This document shows, piece after piece, positions 22,480-32,899 of a stretch of DNA of 64,000 bases. The stretch's first letter is position 1, and each line of letters begins with the position of its first letter. Source of the DNA: Anaerolineae bacterium UTCFX1 (GTDB taxonomy: Bacteria; Chloroflexota; Anaerolineae; Anaerolineales; Villigracilaceae); NCBI GenBank assembly GCA_002050275.1, contig MWTB01000021.1, positions 1-64,000 on the forward strand, written 5' to 3'. Below the pieces are notes generated by a model. It ran no database searches and was not told where the DNA came from. It worked only from the letters and a program-made list of their open reading frames with translations. Position numbers and translations under genes: made by a program.

Positions 22480-25416
22480 TTATATCGAACGATTCGCGAT
22501 TCGGTCCTGCATGAGTTCCAGCGGATGCAGCGCCTCGCGCCCCGCCCCATCGCGGATTTGCATACGACATGCCGACCCCGAAGAGACAATACGCGCCCCT
22601 TGCAGTTCTCTCGCTTTGGGCAGTAACTTCAGCTCGCCAATTTGCATCGAGAGATCATAATGTTCCGCGTCAAAGCCGAATGTGCCAGCCATGCCGCAAC
22701 AACCCGCATCGCTCAACTCCACGTCGAAGCCGAGACGACGCAAAACTTCCAGCGTGGCAGAGACTCCCGTCGGCTGACCATCCGTCCCGAAGCCTGCGGC
22801 GCGATGATGGCAGTGCGGATGAAAGAATATCTTTTCCCGCGTTGACTTGTCGTCGTCGCTTTTTTGTTCTCTTTCCTTTGATTTTCTTTGATTGCTTTCC
22901 CATTGCTCCCAACTGGCTACGCGCAAGATAAATTCATCTAACATGAAGACGCGTTTCGATAGCGCTTCGATCTCCGCCTTGCGATGCGGCAACAGCGCGG
23001 CATATTCCTGCTTGATGCAATACACTTCGGGCGGCTCGCAACCCACAACGGCGACATCCGCGCCAGAACTTTTGACTTCATCCAAAACCCGTTCGGCGTG
23101 ACGTTGCGCCTGTTCGACGAATCCCTTCGACAAAAACGCCGCGCCCGCTCCGACGACGGAAATTTGCCGAGCGCGATAACCGAGCAAATGCAATATTTCT
23201 AACGCGGCTTCTTTAACCGACGGCTCGACGTATTCCGAAAACACATCCGTCAAAAAGAGGACTATCTTTTCGTTTTGCGATTCGCGCGCGCGTTTGCTTT
23301 TCTTGAAAGTCGGCAACGGGCGCGCTTCGGAAATTCCGAAAACTTTCGAGATGATTTTTTTCGACGGCTTCGCTCGCATAAGCGCGTTCGCCAGCGGCGC
23401 GACGGGAGTCAGCGCTTTGGCGACGACGTGAAAATAAGCGAAGAGATAATCGCGCAAAGGTCGGCGGCGCGATTGATAATAATGATGCATGAATTCGTAT
23501 TTCAGTTTGGGCATATCCACGCCGCTGGGACATTCGCTCGTGCAGCCCTTGCAAGCGAGGCATTGATCGAGAGTCTCGAACGCCGCCGCTTCCAGCTCGC
23601 TTTCGATTCCATCGTCCGCGCCTCGCGCTTTGATCAGCGCCCGCAATAGATTCGCCCGTCCGCGCGTGCTTAAGCGCTCGTCTCCGCTGGCTTGAAACGA
23701 CGGACACATCACCCCCGCCGATTTCCGACACACGCCCTGTCCGTTACATTGCTCGATCGCGCCAGCCAGTCCGCGCTCGTGATCAAAATGCAAAGCCGAG
23801 TTCCAAACGTTCACGCGATACTTTTCGCCGTAACGTAAATTTGAATCCATCGGCGGCGCGTCGAACATCTTGCGCGGATTGAGCAAATCATCGGGATCGG
23901 CGGCGCGTTTCAACTTCCGCATCGCGTCCGTAATTTCTTTACCGTAAGCGCGCTCGATGAATTCGCCCGAAACGATTCCGTCGCCGTGCTCGCTGCTCAT
24001 CGAACCGCCCAATTTGAAAACCAGCGCGAACACCTGCTCGACGATGCTCCGCATGGCGCGCACGCCTTCTCCGCGAGTCATATCCAACACGGGGCGAATG
24101 TGTAAACAGCCGCCCGAAGCGTGCGCGTAAATTCCAGCGTAGGTGTCGTGCGCTTGTAAAATGCGTTGAATTTCGCGCGCGAACTCGCTCAGCCCTTCGA
24201 TGGGAATCGCGCAATCTTCAATGAACGCGATCGGGCGCGCCGTCTGCGGGCGCGAGTCCAAAATGCCCAAACCGAGTTTACGGATATTCCAAATTTGATT
24301 TTGCTGTTCCAACGATTCGGCGACAGTCAACAAACCGCCGACGGTTCGCAGCCTTCGCTTGAGCGCGTCAGATTCGTCGCCGCTGAATTCGACGACTAAT
24401 ATCGCCGCAGGATCGCCGACAATCCAGCCCATCTGACTCGCCGCGGCAGGAACGCCGCGCGCCAGATGCAAAATCATCTGCGGAATTAATTCAATCGCGC
24501 TCGGATTAAATTCCAGCAAGCGCGGCACGTCGTCGCAAGCGGCTTCGATGTTTTCATATTGCAAAACGCCCAAAATGGCACGCTTCGGTTTCGCAACCAA
24601 ATTCACTTTCATTTGGCGGATGACGGCGAGCGTCCCTTCCGAGCCAGCCAGCAAAGGCGCGAGATTCAAAGCGTCGGCTTTCAAGTTAGGGTAATTTCCA
24701 TTCCATTGCGGCGGCGCGGAGGGACTCCACGGCAAAAGATAATTCAGCCGATAGCCCGCCGAGTTACGCCACGATTTCGGATAATGTTCTTTGATGCTTT
24801 GAGCGAGGTTTTTTTGAATCTCTTGCGCCGCCGAAATAATCGTCGCTTCTCGCTTCCCGATTCCGAATTCGCTATTCTCCGCTCCCCATTGGCTCAGACT
24901 TCCGTCGCTCAAAATCACGTCCGCCGCGAGCAAGTGGTCGGCGCTCATGCCGTATAAAATAGAATGCGCGCCAGTGGCATTATTGCCGATCACGCCGCCC
25001 ATTGTGGCGCGCTCCGCCGAAGCGGGGTCGGGACCGAAGGTCAAGCCGTATTTTTCCGCCGCGCGATTTAAGTCGGTCAAAATCACGCCAGGTTCGACCA
25101 GCGCATATTTTTCTTCGGGGTTAATTTCAAGGATGGATTTCAAATAACGCGAGCAATCTAAAATCAGCGCTTCGCCAATCGCCTGTCCGCCCAGCGACGA
25201 ACCAGAGCCGCGCGGCAGAATTGGAATTTTGTATTTCGCCGCTAACTCGACTGCCGCTTGCAAATCGTCTTGAGTTTTCGGAATGGCGACTCCCAGCGGC
25301 TCGATCTGATACATCGAAGCGTCGGTGGAATATAGGATTTTGGAAGCATTATCAAGACGCAGATCGCCCGCGAAGCGCTTGCCCAATTCGGCGATAAATT
25401 CACGAGAGAGGTTCAT
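22480..25416 (-). CDS. FAD-linked oxidase fused to a 4Fe-4S/CCG-domain reductase
   Basis: A 978-residue YdiJ/Dld-II-type fusion. Residues 30-270 hold the VAO-type FAD-binding domain (PRGSGSSLGGQ and the GGVIGNNATGAHS loop). Residues 275-530 are the FAD-oxidase C-terminal domain, with SSEHGDGI. Two ferredoxin-type cysteine clusters follow (QCNGQGVCRKSAGVMCP and CLACKGCTSECP), then a CCG-type iron-sulfur domain ending DAGCCGMAGTFG. Such enzymes oxidise D-2-hydroxyacids (D-lactate, glycolate, D-2-hydroxyglutarate); the exact substrate is not readable. A TAGAAT box lies 6 bases before its ATG. Confidence 0.93.
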   Translation of the reverse strand: MNLSREFIAELGKRFAGDLRLDNASKILYSTDASMYQIEPLGVAIPKTQDDLQAAVELAAKYKIPILPRGSGSSLGGQAIGEALILDCSRYLKSILEINPEEKYALVEPGVILTDLNRAAEKYGLTFGPDPASAERATMGGVIGNNATGAHSILYGMSADHLLAADVILSDGSLSQWGAENSEFGIGKREATIISAAQEIQKNLAQSIKEHYPKSWRNSAGYRLNYLLPWSPSAPPQWNGNYPNLKADALNLAPLLAGSEGTLAVIRQMKVNLVAKPKRAILGVLQYENIEAACDDVPRLLEFNPSAIELIPQMILHLARGVPAAASQMGWIVGDPAAILVVEFSGDESDALKRRLRTVGGLLTVAESLEQQNQIWNIRKLGLGILDSRPQTARPIAFIEDCAIPIEGLSEFAREIQRILQAHDTYAGIYAHASGGCLHIRPVLDMTRGEGVRAMRSIVEQVFALVFKLGGSMSSEHGDGIVSGEFIERAYGKEITDAMRKLKRAADPDDLLNPRKMFDAPPMDSNLRYGEKYRVNVWNSALHFDHERGLAGAIEQCNGQGVCRKSAGVMCPSFQASGDERLSTRGRANLLRALIKARGADDGIESELEAAAFETLDQCLACKGCTSECPSGVDMPKLKYEFMHHYYQSRRRPLRDYLFAYFHVVAKALTPVAPLANALMRAKPSKKIISKVFGISEARPLPTFKKSKRARESQNEKIVLFLTDVFSEYVEPSVKEAALEILHLLGYRARQISVVGAGAAFLSKGFVEQAQRHAERVLDEVKSSGADVAVVGCEPPEVYCIKQEYAALLPHRKAEIEALSKRVFMLDEFILRVASWEQWESNQRKSKEREQKSDDDKSTREKIFFHPHCHHRAAGFGTDGQPTGVSATLEVLRRLGFDVELSDAGCCGMAGTFGFDAEHYDLSMQIGELKLLPKARELQGARIVSSGSACRMQIRDGAGREALHPLELMQDRIANRSI

Positions 25417-25422
25417 CCCGCG

Positions 25423-25428
25423 ATTCTA
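25423..25428 (-). promoter_or_regulatory. Candidate -10 box of the FAD oxidase gene
   Basis: TAGAAT on the minus strand lies 6 bases before the ATG at 25416 and just after the gpmA terminator. No Shine-Dalgarno site is present; no good -35 is visible. Confidence 0.4.
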
Positions 25429-25442
25429 CTCTTATTAAACAA

Positions 25443-25475
25443 AAACATCCGAGTTCTGAAACAACTCGGATGTTT
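25443..25475 (-). terminator. Rho-independent terminator of gpmA
   Basis: A perfect 13-bp stem (AAACATCCGAGTT / AACTCGGATGTTT) with a 7-base loop is followed on the minus strand by TTTTTG. It lies 16 bases after the gpmA stop. Confidence 0.85.
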
Positions 25476-25491
25476 ATCTCACAAACTCGCT

Positions 25492-26238
25492 TTACTTACC
25501 CTTTCCCTGATTCGCCACCGCAGCCGCTTTCTTCGCCGCTTCTTCTGCATCGCCTAGATAATAATTTTTAATCGGTTTCAGATTTTCATCCAACTCGTAA
25601 ACCAGCGGCAATCCGGTTGGGATATTTAATTCTAAAATATCGCTTTCAGAAACATTATCCAAATACTTGACTAATGCGCGAATCGAGTTGCCATGCGCCA
25701 CGACGAGAACGCGCTTGCCCGATTTAATTTCGGGCGCAAGCGTCGCGTTCCAATACGGCAAAACGCGCTCCAACGTGATCTTCAACGACTCGGTGGCGGG
25801 CAACTGTTCGGGAGTCAGCGCGGCGTATCTGCGATCAAATTTAGGGTGGCGTTCATCGGTCAATTCCAAAGCTGGCGGCGGCACATCGTAAGAGCGCCGC
25901 CAAATTTTGACCTGCTCTTCGCCGAACTTCCGCGCCGTATCCACTTTGTTCAAGCCTTGTAACGCGCCGTAATGCCGTTCGTTTAACTGCCATGCGCGGA
26001 CAACGGGAATCCAGTTCAAATCCATCTCGTTTTGAATAATGTTCAGCGTTTTTATCGCGCGTTTCAAAACGGACGTATAAGCGATGTCGAAATCGTAAGC
26101 GCCCGCCTTCAACAGCCTGCCCGCTTCGGCGGCTTCAGATTTGCCCAGATCAGTCAAATCCACATCCGTCCAACCTGTGAAGCGGTTTTCTAAATTCCAG
26201 GCGCTTTGCCCGTGGCGAACTAAAACAAGCGTATACAT
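25492..26238 (-). CDS. gpmA: 2,3-bisphosphoglycerate-dependent phosphoglycerate mutase
   Basis: A 248-residue histidine-phosphatase-fold enzyme that interconverts 3- and 2-phosphoglycerate in glycolysis. The phospho-accepting His lies in [12 protein letters not shown] (residues 4-15), [12 protein letters not shown] is the substrate segment, and the second catalytic His lies in [12 protein letters not shown]. The ATG at 26238 is chosen because GGAG lies 6 bases upstream and the product then begins [10 protein letters not shown], as is usual. An upstream in-frame start at 26280 would add 14 unrelated residues. The C-terminal tail is Lys/Ala-rich. Confidence 0.96.
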   Translation of the reverse strand: MYTLVLVRHGQSAWNLENRFTGWTDVDLTDLGKSEAAEAGRLLKAGAYDFDIAYTSVLKRAIKTLNIIQNEMDLNWIPVVRAWQLNERHYGALQGLNKVDTARKFGEEQVKIWRRSYDVPPPALELTDERHPKFDRRYAALTPEQLPATESLKITLERVLPYWNATLAPEIKSGKRVLVVAHGNSIRALVKYLDNVSESDILELNIPTGLPLVYELDENLKPIKNYYLGDAEEAAKKAAAVANQGKGK

Positions 26239-26347
26239 TTCATCTCCATATTGGCGTAACCTAAGCTGCGAAACATTCACAAAACGACATGCATCGCTTC
26301 GGCGGAAATCCGCCGCTCGCCTGGTCGGAAATTATACAGCCTCATAG

Positions 26348-26353
26348 TAAAAT
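26348..26353 (+). promoter_or_regulatory. Candidate -10 box of mutS
   Basis: TAAAAT ends 6 bases before the mutS ATG at 26360. There is no Shine-Dalgarno site, so a leaderless mRNA is possible. The -35 position is poor. Confidence 0.35.
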
Positions 26354-26359
26354 CAAGCC

Positions 26360-28936
26360 ATGTCTAACGAAGACCTCACGCCCGTTCGCAAACAATATTT
26401 GGAAATCAAAAAAGACTTCCGCGACTCGATTTTATTTTTTCGACTCGGCGATTTTTACGAAACTTTCGACGAGGACGCGGAAATAACGGCGCGCGAACTC
26501 GACATCGTGTTAACCTCGCGCCCGGTCGGCGGCGGCGTGCGCGTTCCGCTGGCAGGCATCCCCTATCATGCAGCGGACAACTACATCGCGCGGCTAATTG
26601 AAAAAGGTTATCACGTCGCCATTTGCGAGCAAGTCGGCGAGCAACCTAATAAGGGAATTTTTCCGCGCAAAGTTGTGCGCGTCGTCACGCCGGGGACCGT
26701 AACCGAACCTGCGCTGTTGCCGGGCGACTCGAATAACTATCTCGTCGCCGTGATTTTAGATTCATCCGCGTCCGTCAATGCGACGCTCGCTTCGGTCGCC
26801 CACACGGATGTGACCACCGGCGAATTCGCCGTCGTCGAATTGCCGCTCGAAGCCTTGCGCGCCGAGTTGACGCGCTTGCGCCCCGCCGAAATTTTATGCC
26901 CCGACAATCAAATTTTGCCCGAAGGGATTCTCGGTCATATTACGAAAATCCCCGCGTGGAAATTCGAGCCTGGCAAATGCGCCGAAGCGCTGATGGCGCA
27001 ATTCAAATCGTCCACGCTGGACGGGTTCGGAATCAAATCCAATTCGCTCTCCGCGCGCGCAGCGGGCGCCGTCGTGCAATATCTGAAAGAGACTCAGCCG
27101 GGCGCGCTCAATCTGCTAACTTCGCTGCGCTCTTACAGCCTGAACGATTTTATGACGCTGGATTCTTCTACGCGCCGAAACCTTGAATTAAATGAAACTT
27201 TGCGCGGCGAAAGCAAAGGTTCGCTGCTCGGCGTGTTGGATCAAACCGTTACGCCGATGGGCAAACGACTCATACATCAATGGGTCAGTCAGCCGCTGTT
27301 AAATATCGCAAAGATTCAAAAACGCCAAAACGGCGTGGACTATTTTTTCTCAAACGGCATGAATCGCGCCGAACTGCGCGCCGCGCTTAAACCCGTGTTG
27401 GATTTAGAAAGACTCGTCAATCGCGTTATTGCCGGGCAAGCCCAACCGCGAGATTTAGTCGGCATGAGAAATACTCTTGCGGAACTGCCGAAGATTAAGT
27501 CCATTGTACAGGATTGGGAATCGACGAATCATAAAGACTGGGCGATATGCGAGGAGCAATTCGCGCTGTTGCAAAACGCCGTCAGCGACGACCCGCCCGC
27601 GACACTGCAAAATACCGGCGTAATTCGCGCGGGATATTCGCAGGAATTGGATTCAGTCGTCGAAGCGTCTCAACATGCGCGAGAGTGGATCGCCAATCTT
27701 GAATCTGTCGAGCGGGCGAAGACCGCCATCAAAACGCTCAAGGTTGGCTATAACAAAGTCTTTGGATATTACATTGAAATCTCGCGCGGCGCGGCGGAGA
27801 AAGCGCCCGAACATTACATTCGCAAGCAGACGCTGGTCAACGCCGAACGCTTCATCACGCCGGAGATGAAAGAATACGAAACGCTGGTGTTGAACGCCGA
27901 AGAACGCATCAAAGAAATCGAATCGCGCTTATTCAAAGAAATTTGCGCGGAACTCGGCAAAGCCGCAAATCAAATTTTATCCGCCGCGCGAGCGCTCGCC
28001 GAACTGGACGTTCTCTCCGCCTTGGGCGAAGTCGCCGCTTTAGGAGGCTATGTCAAGCCCCAAATCCGCGAAGGAGGCGAATTAGAAATCCGCGCAGGCA
28101 GACATCCCGTCGTCGAACATCTTTTGAAAGGCGAACGTTACATTTCAAACGACGTTCTCTTCGAGCAAGGCGAAGTAGTGCGCGTCATCACGGGTCCGAA
28201 CATGAGCGGAAAATCCACTTATCTTCGTCAAACCGCGTTGATCGTTTTGATGGCGCAGATGGGTTCGTTCGTCCCCGCCGCGTCGGCGCGCATCGGGCTG
28301 GTGGACCGCATCTTCACCCGCATCGGCGCGCAGGATGAAATTCACGCGGGGCAATCCACCTTCATGGTGGAGATGGTCGAGACGGCGAATATTTTGCATC
28401 ACGCCACATCGCGCAGTTTGCTCATTCTCGACGAAATCGGGCGCGGCACATCCACTTATGACGGATTATCCATCGCCTGGGGCATCATCGAGTATATTCA
28501 TAATCATCCGCAACTGCGCGCAAAAACTTTATTTGCGACGCATTACCACGAACTAACTCAACTGGCAGATTTATTGCCGGGTGTGCGGAATTACAATGTG
28601 GCGGTCAGCGAAGCGGATAACAAAGTTGTCTTTTTACATAAAATCATCGCCGGCGGCGCGGATCGCTCATATGGGATTCATGTCGCTCAATTAGCGGGCT
28701 TACCCGCGCCGGTGATACAACGCGCCAATGAAATCATGAATCAATTAGAAAAAACATCCGGGCGCGCCGTAAAAATTGATCCGTATGCGGCGCAACAAGC
28801 CGCGCTGTTTCCAGAAACAAATCCGCTATTGGATGAGTTGAAAGCGATGGACGTTAATTCGCTTTCGCCGATCGAAGCGTTGAATAAGTTATTCGAGTGG
28901 CAGAAGAGATTCGATTCGGAGCGTTCGCGGAAATAA
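26360..28936 (+). CDS. mutS: DNA mismatch repair protein MutS
   Basis: An 858-residue MutS1-type protein. The N-terminal mismatch-recognition domain has the F-x-E motif region (FFRLGDFYETF, residues 25-35). Connector, lever and clamp regions follow. The ATPase domain carries Walker A GPNMSGKSTYLRQ near residue 612, then Walker B LLILDEIGRGTSTYDG. Length and domain order are those of enzymes that start methyl-independent or MutL-dependent repair; no mutL lies in the window. It converges on the polysaccharide operon with only 2 bases between the stop codons. Confidence 0.98.
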   Translation: MSNEDLTPVRKQYLEIKKDFRDSILFFRLGDFYETFDEDAEITARELDIVLTSRPVGGGVRVPLAGIPYHAADNYIARLIEKGYHVAICEQVGEQPNKGIFPRKVVRVVTPGTVTEPALLPGDSNNYLVAVILDSSASVNATLASVAHTDVTTGEFAVVELPLEALRAELTRLRPAEILCPDNQILPEGILGHITKIPAWKFEPGKCAEALMAQFKSSTLDGFGIKSNSLSARAAGAVVQYLKETQPGALNLLTSLRSYSLNDFMTLDSSTRRNLELNETLRGESKGSLLGVLDQTVTPMGKRLIHQWVSQPLLNIAKIQKRQNGVDYFFSNGMNRAELRAALKPVLDLERLVNRVIAGQAQPRDLVGMRNTLAELPKIKSIVQDWESTNHKDWAICEEQFALLQNAVSDDPPATLQNTGVIRAGYSQELDSVVEASQHAREWIANLESVERAKTAIKTLKVGYNKVFGYYIEISRGAAEKAPEHYIRKQTLVNAERFITPEMKEYETLVLNAEERIKEIESRLFKEICAELGKAANQILSAARALAELDVLSALGEVAALGGYVKPQIREGGELEIRAGRHPVVEHLLKGERYISNDVLFEQGEVVRVITGPNMSGKSTYLRQTALIVLMAQMGSFVPAASARIGLVDRIFTRIGAQDEIHAGQSTFMVEMVETANILHHATSRSLLILDEIGRGTSTYDGLSIAWGIIEYIHNHPQLRAKTLFATHYHELTQLADLLPGVRNYNVAVSEADNKVVFLHKIIAGGADRSYGIHVAQLAGLPAPVIQRANEIMNQLEKTSGRAVKIDPYAAQQAALFPETNPLLDELKAMDVNSLSPIEALNKLFEWQKRFDSERSRK

Positions 28937-28938
28937 GG

Positions 28939-30960
28939 TCAGTTTCCGCAAGTAAAGACGGCGTAGTAATCGTCCAAATAGAGCGGCGCTCGCTGTTTGC
29001 TTAACTCGTCGAGCGAATCCCACACATGGTCTCTTTTAGTTAGAACGATCGCGCTGATGTCGTTCGCTTTACAAAGCGCATCCGGTTCGTCCCAATTCTT
29101 GATATCGGTCAAATTAAACAACTTAGCCACTTCGGCAACCTTGGCGTTGTATTCGTCTAAAGGCACTCCGTAAGACGTGCGATCCGAGATAACGGATTGA
29201 CGCATTCCGTACAATCCGCTGGGGCGATTAATGATGTCTGTCGGATTATATTGAACGATAGAATTCTGCGGCAAAGTTTGATTAATAACGGAATACGCCT
29301 CGCGCGCGGAATAAATAGCGCGTCCCGCTTCCGAGCCGTAAGTAAGTGGGTAAAAAAAACGCAAAGAAAACAAATCTAACGCGGTGGAGCAAACGCCTAA
29401 CGCAATCAAAACGATTAGATTGTATTTTGAAGCGGGAGAAAATCTAAAAGATCGCTGCGGCGATAGGAATAATTGATCGAGAACATCCGCGCCCCAAATC
29501 AATAAGATAAATTGACCGGGCAGCCAAGCCCGCCAGCCCAGATCATTATTTTCAATCAACGTTGAACGCGCGAACGTGCCGATTAAAAACGAGGCGCACA
29601 GCAACAACGCTTCGGCGAGATAATACGGGTTTTCGAGGATTTTCGTTTTATTAATTTTGAGCCAGTAAAATCCTACTAATGCGAAAAAACCAAGTTCGAG
29701 AAAATAATTAAGCGGCAAGAAAATTAACCGAAAAAGGTATTTCCAAATTGAGGGAGCCTCGAAGGCAACATCCGTTATGCTGAATGCGCGAATCGTCGGC
29801 GCAATCGGAAAAGCGCTCGTTCCGCTCGCGCCGTCAAAAAGCAAGCCGAGCATGAACGGACTCGCTAAAATCAGCGCGACTAGACCTGCAAACATCATCG
29901 GAAAAATCAAAATGCGATTCTCTTTTTGAAAATAAAGCGCCGCCGCCCACAATGCCCAAAACAAGACGAAGACCAGCGTAACCCAAACAGAAAGTCCTAA
30001 CGCGGAAGCGAACGCGACGCCCGAAAAGGCGAACGCAATCAAACGCGTTCTGAGCGGTTTATCTCGCGCAACGTGCGCCAGCAGCGTTCCGCTAAGCGCT
30101 GCAATCAATGCCGCTGTATGATGCGGAACCCATAAGAGCGAACCGACCCAAGCGGTAATCTGTTCGTTCCAATGTTCCATGTCGCCGACGATGCTCGCGC
30201 TAGCTCGCATAAACGACAATACGGGAAGAAGATCCAAGCCGGTAACGGCGAGCAAGGCGACGCCGACCGACGCCTTTTTCCAAAGTCCGATTTTCTCGAC
30301 GCCGCGCAAGCGCAGATAAAAAGCGATCAGCGCCATAAGCGCCAACCCGCACCAAATGACGCTGGCAAATAAAGCGGCGCGCGCGTCCACAAACGAGCCG
30401 CCCATCTTGTCTATCACACTGCCGAGAATGTACCAGAAGAAGTAGAGAAAGGTTAGTTTGACAGGATGATGCGGATAATAACTGGGGTTGATTGGCGGAA
30501 CGCCCGTGCGCGTCATCGCGTCAACGATCGAGACGCGCGTCGTATGATCGTAAGAGGCTACGCTGAAATAAAGTTCTTTCGCGCCGAGTTGTAAATCAAC
30601 TAACGAAAAGAGGGCGATAAGAATCCAAGCCAGAGCCGCTCCGATCAAAGTGCGCGGTATGGTGCGGACGGAGAAAGACGGCTTCTCGCGCAAGAGCGCC
30701 ATTAGAAACGCGCCCGCGAAGAGAAAGGTCATAGCCAACGCCGCATTCATCGAAAGCAGACTAGCGACGAGGTAATAAAGAATCGGGCAAACAGCAACAG
30801 AGAGCAAAAGCGCAATAGCAAAACGGGTTAATAGACGGCGCGAGCGAAAGTCAAAAAGATCAAATGTCCAGCCGCAAACGTAGCCTGGAAAGACAAGGAC
30901 AAAGGGAAAAAGGGCAAAGGCGAGAGTCGCGCCCGCAATATCTTGAAGGGTGAAGTTCAT
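28939..30960 (-). CDS. Polytopic membrane protein, GT-C-like, function unknown
   Basis: A 673-residue protein with roughly 12-14 membrane helices and a C-terminal soluble segment of about 110 residues. An extracytoplasmic loop after the fourth or fifth helix contains SYDHTTRVSIVDAM and NPSYYPHHP, a pattern that recalls GT-C glycosyltransferases or oligosaccharide-handling membrane enzymes, but I do not recognise the family. It is the last gene of the operon starting at 41903 and overlaps the flippase-like gene by 4 bases (ATGA). A role in assembling or transferring the surface glycan is inferred from position only. Confidence 0.75.
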   Translation of the reverse strand: MNFTLQDIAGATLAFALFPFVLVFPGYVCGWTFDLFDFRSRRLLTRFAIALLLSVAVCPILYYLVASLLSMNAALAMTFLFAGAFLMALLREKPSFSVRTIPRTLIGAALAWILIALFSLVDLQLGAKELYFSVASYDHTTRVSIVDAMTRTGVPPINPSYYPHHPVKLTFLYFFWYILGSVIDKMGGSFVDARAALFASVIWCGLALMALIAFYLRLRGVEKIGLWKKASVGVALLAVTGLDLLPVLSFMRASASIVGDMEHWNEQITAWVGSLLWVPHHTAALIAALSGTLLAHVARDKPLRTRLIAFAFSGVAFASALGLSVWVTLVFVLFWALWAAALYFQKENRILIFPMMFAGLVALILASPFMLGLLFDGASGTSAFPIAPTIRAFSITDVAFEAPSIWKYLFRLIFLPLNYFLELGFFALVGFYWLKINKTKILENPYYLAEALLLCASFLIGTFARSTLIENNDLGWRAWLPGQFILLIWGADVLDQLFLSPQRSFRFSPASKYNLIVLIALGVCSTALDLFSLRFFYPLTYGSEAGRAIYSAREAYSVINQTLPQNSIVQYNPTDIINRPSGLYGMRQSVISDRTSYGVPLDEYNAKVAEVAKLFNLTDIKNWDEPDALCKANDISAIVLTKRDHVWDSLDELSKQRAPLYLDDYYAVFTCGN

Positions 30961-31958
30961 ATCCGCGCGCCTTTGCTAAAGCGCCATAAAGCCAACAGTC
31001 CCCAAAGACCGACGACGAGATAACCGAAGATTTGACTGACGATAATAAAGGCGAGCGCATCGGCTTGCGAAACGCCGAAGGGGGTTAGCGCCGCGATCGC
31101 CGCGAATTGATAAACGCCGACGTAGCCCGGCGTTGACGGAATCGCGCTGGATAGTCCCAACGCGGCGAGCAGAACGAAGGATTGCGAAAGCGTCAGGCGC
31201 AAGTTGAGAATATACGCTAGAAAAACATTGCCGACGGCATCTAAGAGCCAGACGAGCGCGGTGAGCAGGATGAACTGCAAAACGCGCGGCGCATGATTCA
31301 AGGCGCGCAATCCGCCGTTGAATTGATGAAGAAAAGCGCTCGCTTTTTCTTTATGCGATTCTTTCAGCAACGGCGCATTGGCAAGAAGTCGCGCAAGCAG
31401 CGCTTCAAAACGCGGAAGGGAAAATAAAATCAGCAAGCCAATTATTCCTAAAATCGAAACGCTTCTCAAGGCATTTTGAAATGCGGGAGAGAGAACGCCG
31501 TTCAAAGAGAGCGCCGCCGCGCCTAAAATAATCAACGCAATCATATCCATCAGACGCTCGACCAGCCCCGCCGCCAGCGCGTAGGATGCGGAAATAGGAT
31601 TGCGCTTTCCCAAGTACGCGGCGCGGATCAACTCGCCGGCGCGGGCGGGCAAAAGGTTGTTTCCCAAATAGCCCGCCATGTTCGCAAAAAAAACATTGGA
31701 CAGCGGCAAAGTCCGTTCGGCGCTGAGTAAAATCCGCAAACGCCAAGCGCGGATGAAAAACGTCGCGCTGCTCCAAAGGAGGAGGAGCGGCAAATAAGCA
31801 TAATGCGCGTTCTGTAATTTTTCAAAAAAAACGCGCCAGTCTAAATCCCGCAAGGCGAGCCAAAGAAAAAACGCCGCCAGCAGAAAAGACAAAACGATCA
31901 GCCAGCGCTTCGGCGCTTTCGTTTTTGATTCGCCAAATGCGGAAAAAATGCGCGTCAA
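30957..31958 (-). CDS. Flippase-like integral membrane protein (UPF0104/AglD type)
   Basis: A 333-residue protein with about eight membrane helices of the lysylphosphatidylglycerol-synthase membrane-domain family. Typical segments are ANMAGYLGNNLLPARAGELI in the first third and SAIPSTPGYVGVYQFAAIAA near the C terminus. Members are linked with glycolipid or dolichol/undecaprenol-sugar handling. It is coupled by 4-base overlaps to both the upstream GT2 gene and the downstream membrane protein, so the three probably act together. Confidence 0.88.
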   Translation of the reverse strand: MTRIFSAFGESKTKAPKRWLIVLSFLLAAFFLWLALRDLDWRVFFEKLQNAHYAYLPLLLLWSSATFFIRAWRLRILLSAERTLPLSNVFFANMAGYLGNNLLPARAGELIRAAYLGKRNPISASYALAAGLVERLMDMIALIILGAAALSLNGVLSPAFQNALRSVSILGIIGLLILFSLPRFEALLARLLANAPLLKESHKEKASAFLHQFNGGLRALNHAPRVLQFILLTALVWLLDAVGNVFLAYILNLRLTLSQSFVLLAALGLSSAIPSTPGYVGVYQFAAIAALTPFGVSQADALAFIIVSQIFGYLVVGLWGLLALWRFSKGARI

Positions 31959-32887
31959 AAGTTGATCCGTTCCTTTTCAATCACCAGCGGACGGCGCATC
32001 ACCTGCGTATAGATCGCGCCGATGTATTCGCCGACAATTCCCAGGAAGAATAATTGCACCGAGCCTAAAAAGAACAAGCCGACAACGATCGGCGCCGAGC
32101 CGAGCGAAAATTCAAACCAGAAAATTATTTTATACAGCAAATAGATCGAGCCGATTAAAAAACTGACCAGGGCGGAGAAGAATCCGAACATGGCGGCGAG
32201 GCGCAAAGGGACTTTGGTATAACCCGTCATGCCCAACATCGCCATATCGTAAAGCGTGTAAAAATTATTTTTGCTGATTCCGCGTTTGCGGCGCGGCTGC
32301 TCAAATTCGATGCGAGCGATGGGAAAGCCGAGATCGGCGATCATGCCGCGAAAGTACGGATAGGGGTCGTCCAGTTTTCGCAAAATGTCCACAATTTGAC
32401 GATCGTATAATCCGAAGCCGGTGAAGTGTTCGATCAAATCCACGTCTGAAAGGCTGCGTAAGCCGCGATAGTATAAAGTTCGCAAAAGATAAAACAATCC
32501 CCGCTCCTGGCTTTTCGTCTTTACGCCGATAACTACTTTATAACCGCGCTCCCATTGCGCGATGAATTCCGGAATGCGTTCGGGCGGATCTTGCAGATCG
32601 GCAGCGAGCGTAATGATCGCGTCGCCGGCGGCTTGCAAGAGCGCATAATACGGCGAGCGGATATGCCCAAAATTGCGCGTGTTGAAGACCGCTTTCACGC
32701 GAGGATCTTTTTCCGCCAGAGCGCGGATCTTCGCTTGCGTGTCGTCGGTTGAAGCGTTGTCAATGAAGATGTGTTCGTATTCGCGTCCATCCAGCGCGGC
32801 GCGGATGCGTTCGTAGAGTTCGTCTACGTTTTCGGCTTCGTTGTAACAAGGCGTAACCACGCTAATCAATTTTCGAGTCATCTTCAA
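31955..32887 (-). CDS. GT2 glycosyltransferase, DPM1/ArnC-like, membrane-anchored
   Basis: A 310-residue polyprenyl-phosphate glycosyltransferase-like protein. The GT-A fold starts with VVTPCYNEAENVDELYERI. The metal-binding DxD-type motif is in AADLQDPPERIPEF near residue 97. Two C-terminal membrane helices (about residues 228-300) resemble those of ArnC/GtrB. Such enzymes load a sugar on undecaprenyl phosphate for use outside the membrane. It follows the NeuB-like gene by 12 bases. Confidence 0.92.
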   Translation of the reverse strand: MKMTRKLISVVTPCYNEAENVDELYERIRAALDGREYEHIFIDNASTDDTQAKIRALAEKDPRVKAVFNTRNFGHIRSPYYALLQAAGDAIITLAADLQDPPERIPEFIAQWERGYKVVIGVKTKSQERGLFYLLRTLYYRGLRSLSDVDLIEHFTGFGLYDRQIVDILRKLDDPYPYFRGMIADLGFPIARIEFEQPRRKRGISKNNFYTLYDMAMLGMTGYTKVPLRLAAMFGFFSALVSFLIGSIYLLYKIIFWFEFSLGSAPIVVGLFFLGSVQLFFLGIVGEYIGAIYTQVMRRPLVIEKERINF

Positions 32888-32899
32888 TCCTTAGCAACC

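Noticed and set aside
22407-22589. 60-codon minus-strand frame directly before the small methylase gene
   Set aside because: Most of it overlaps the end of the FAD oxidase gene in another frame; composition is Arg-rich and it matches nothing known.
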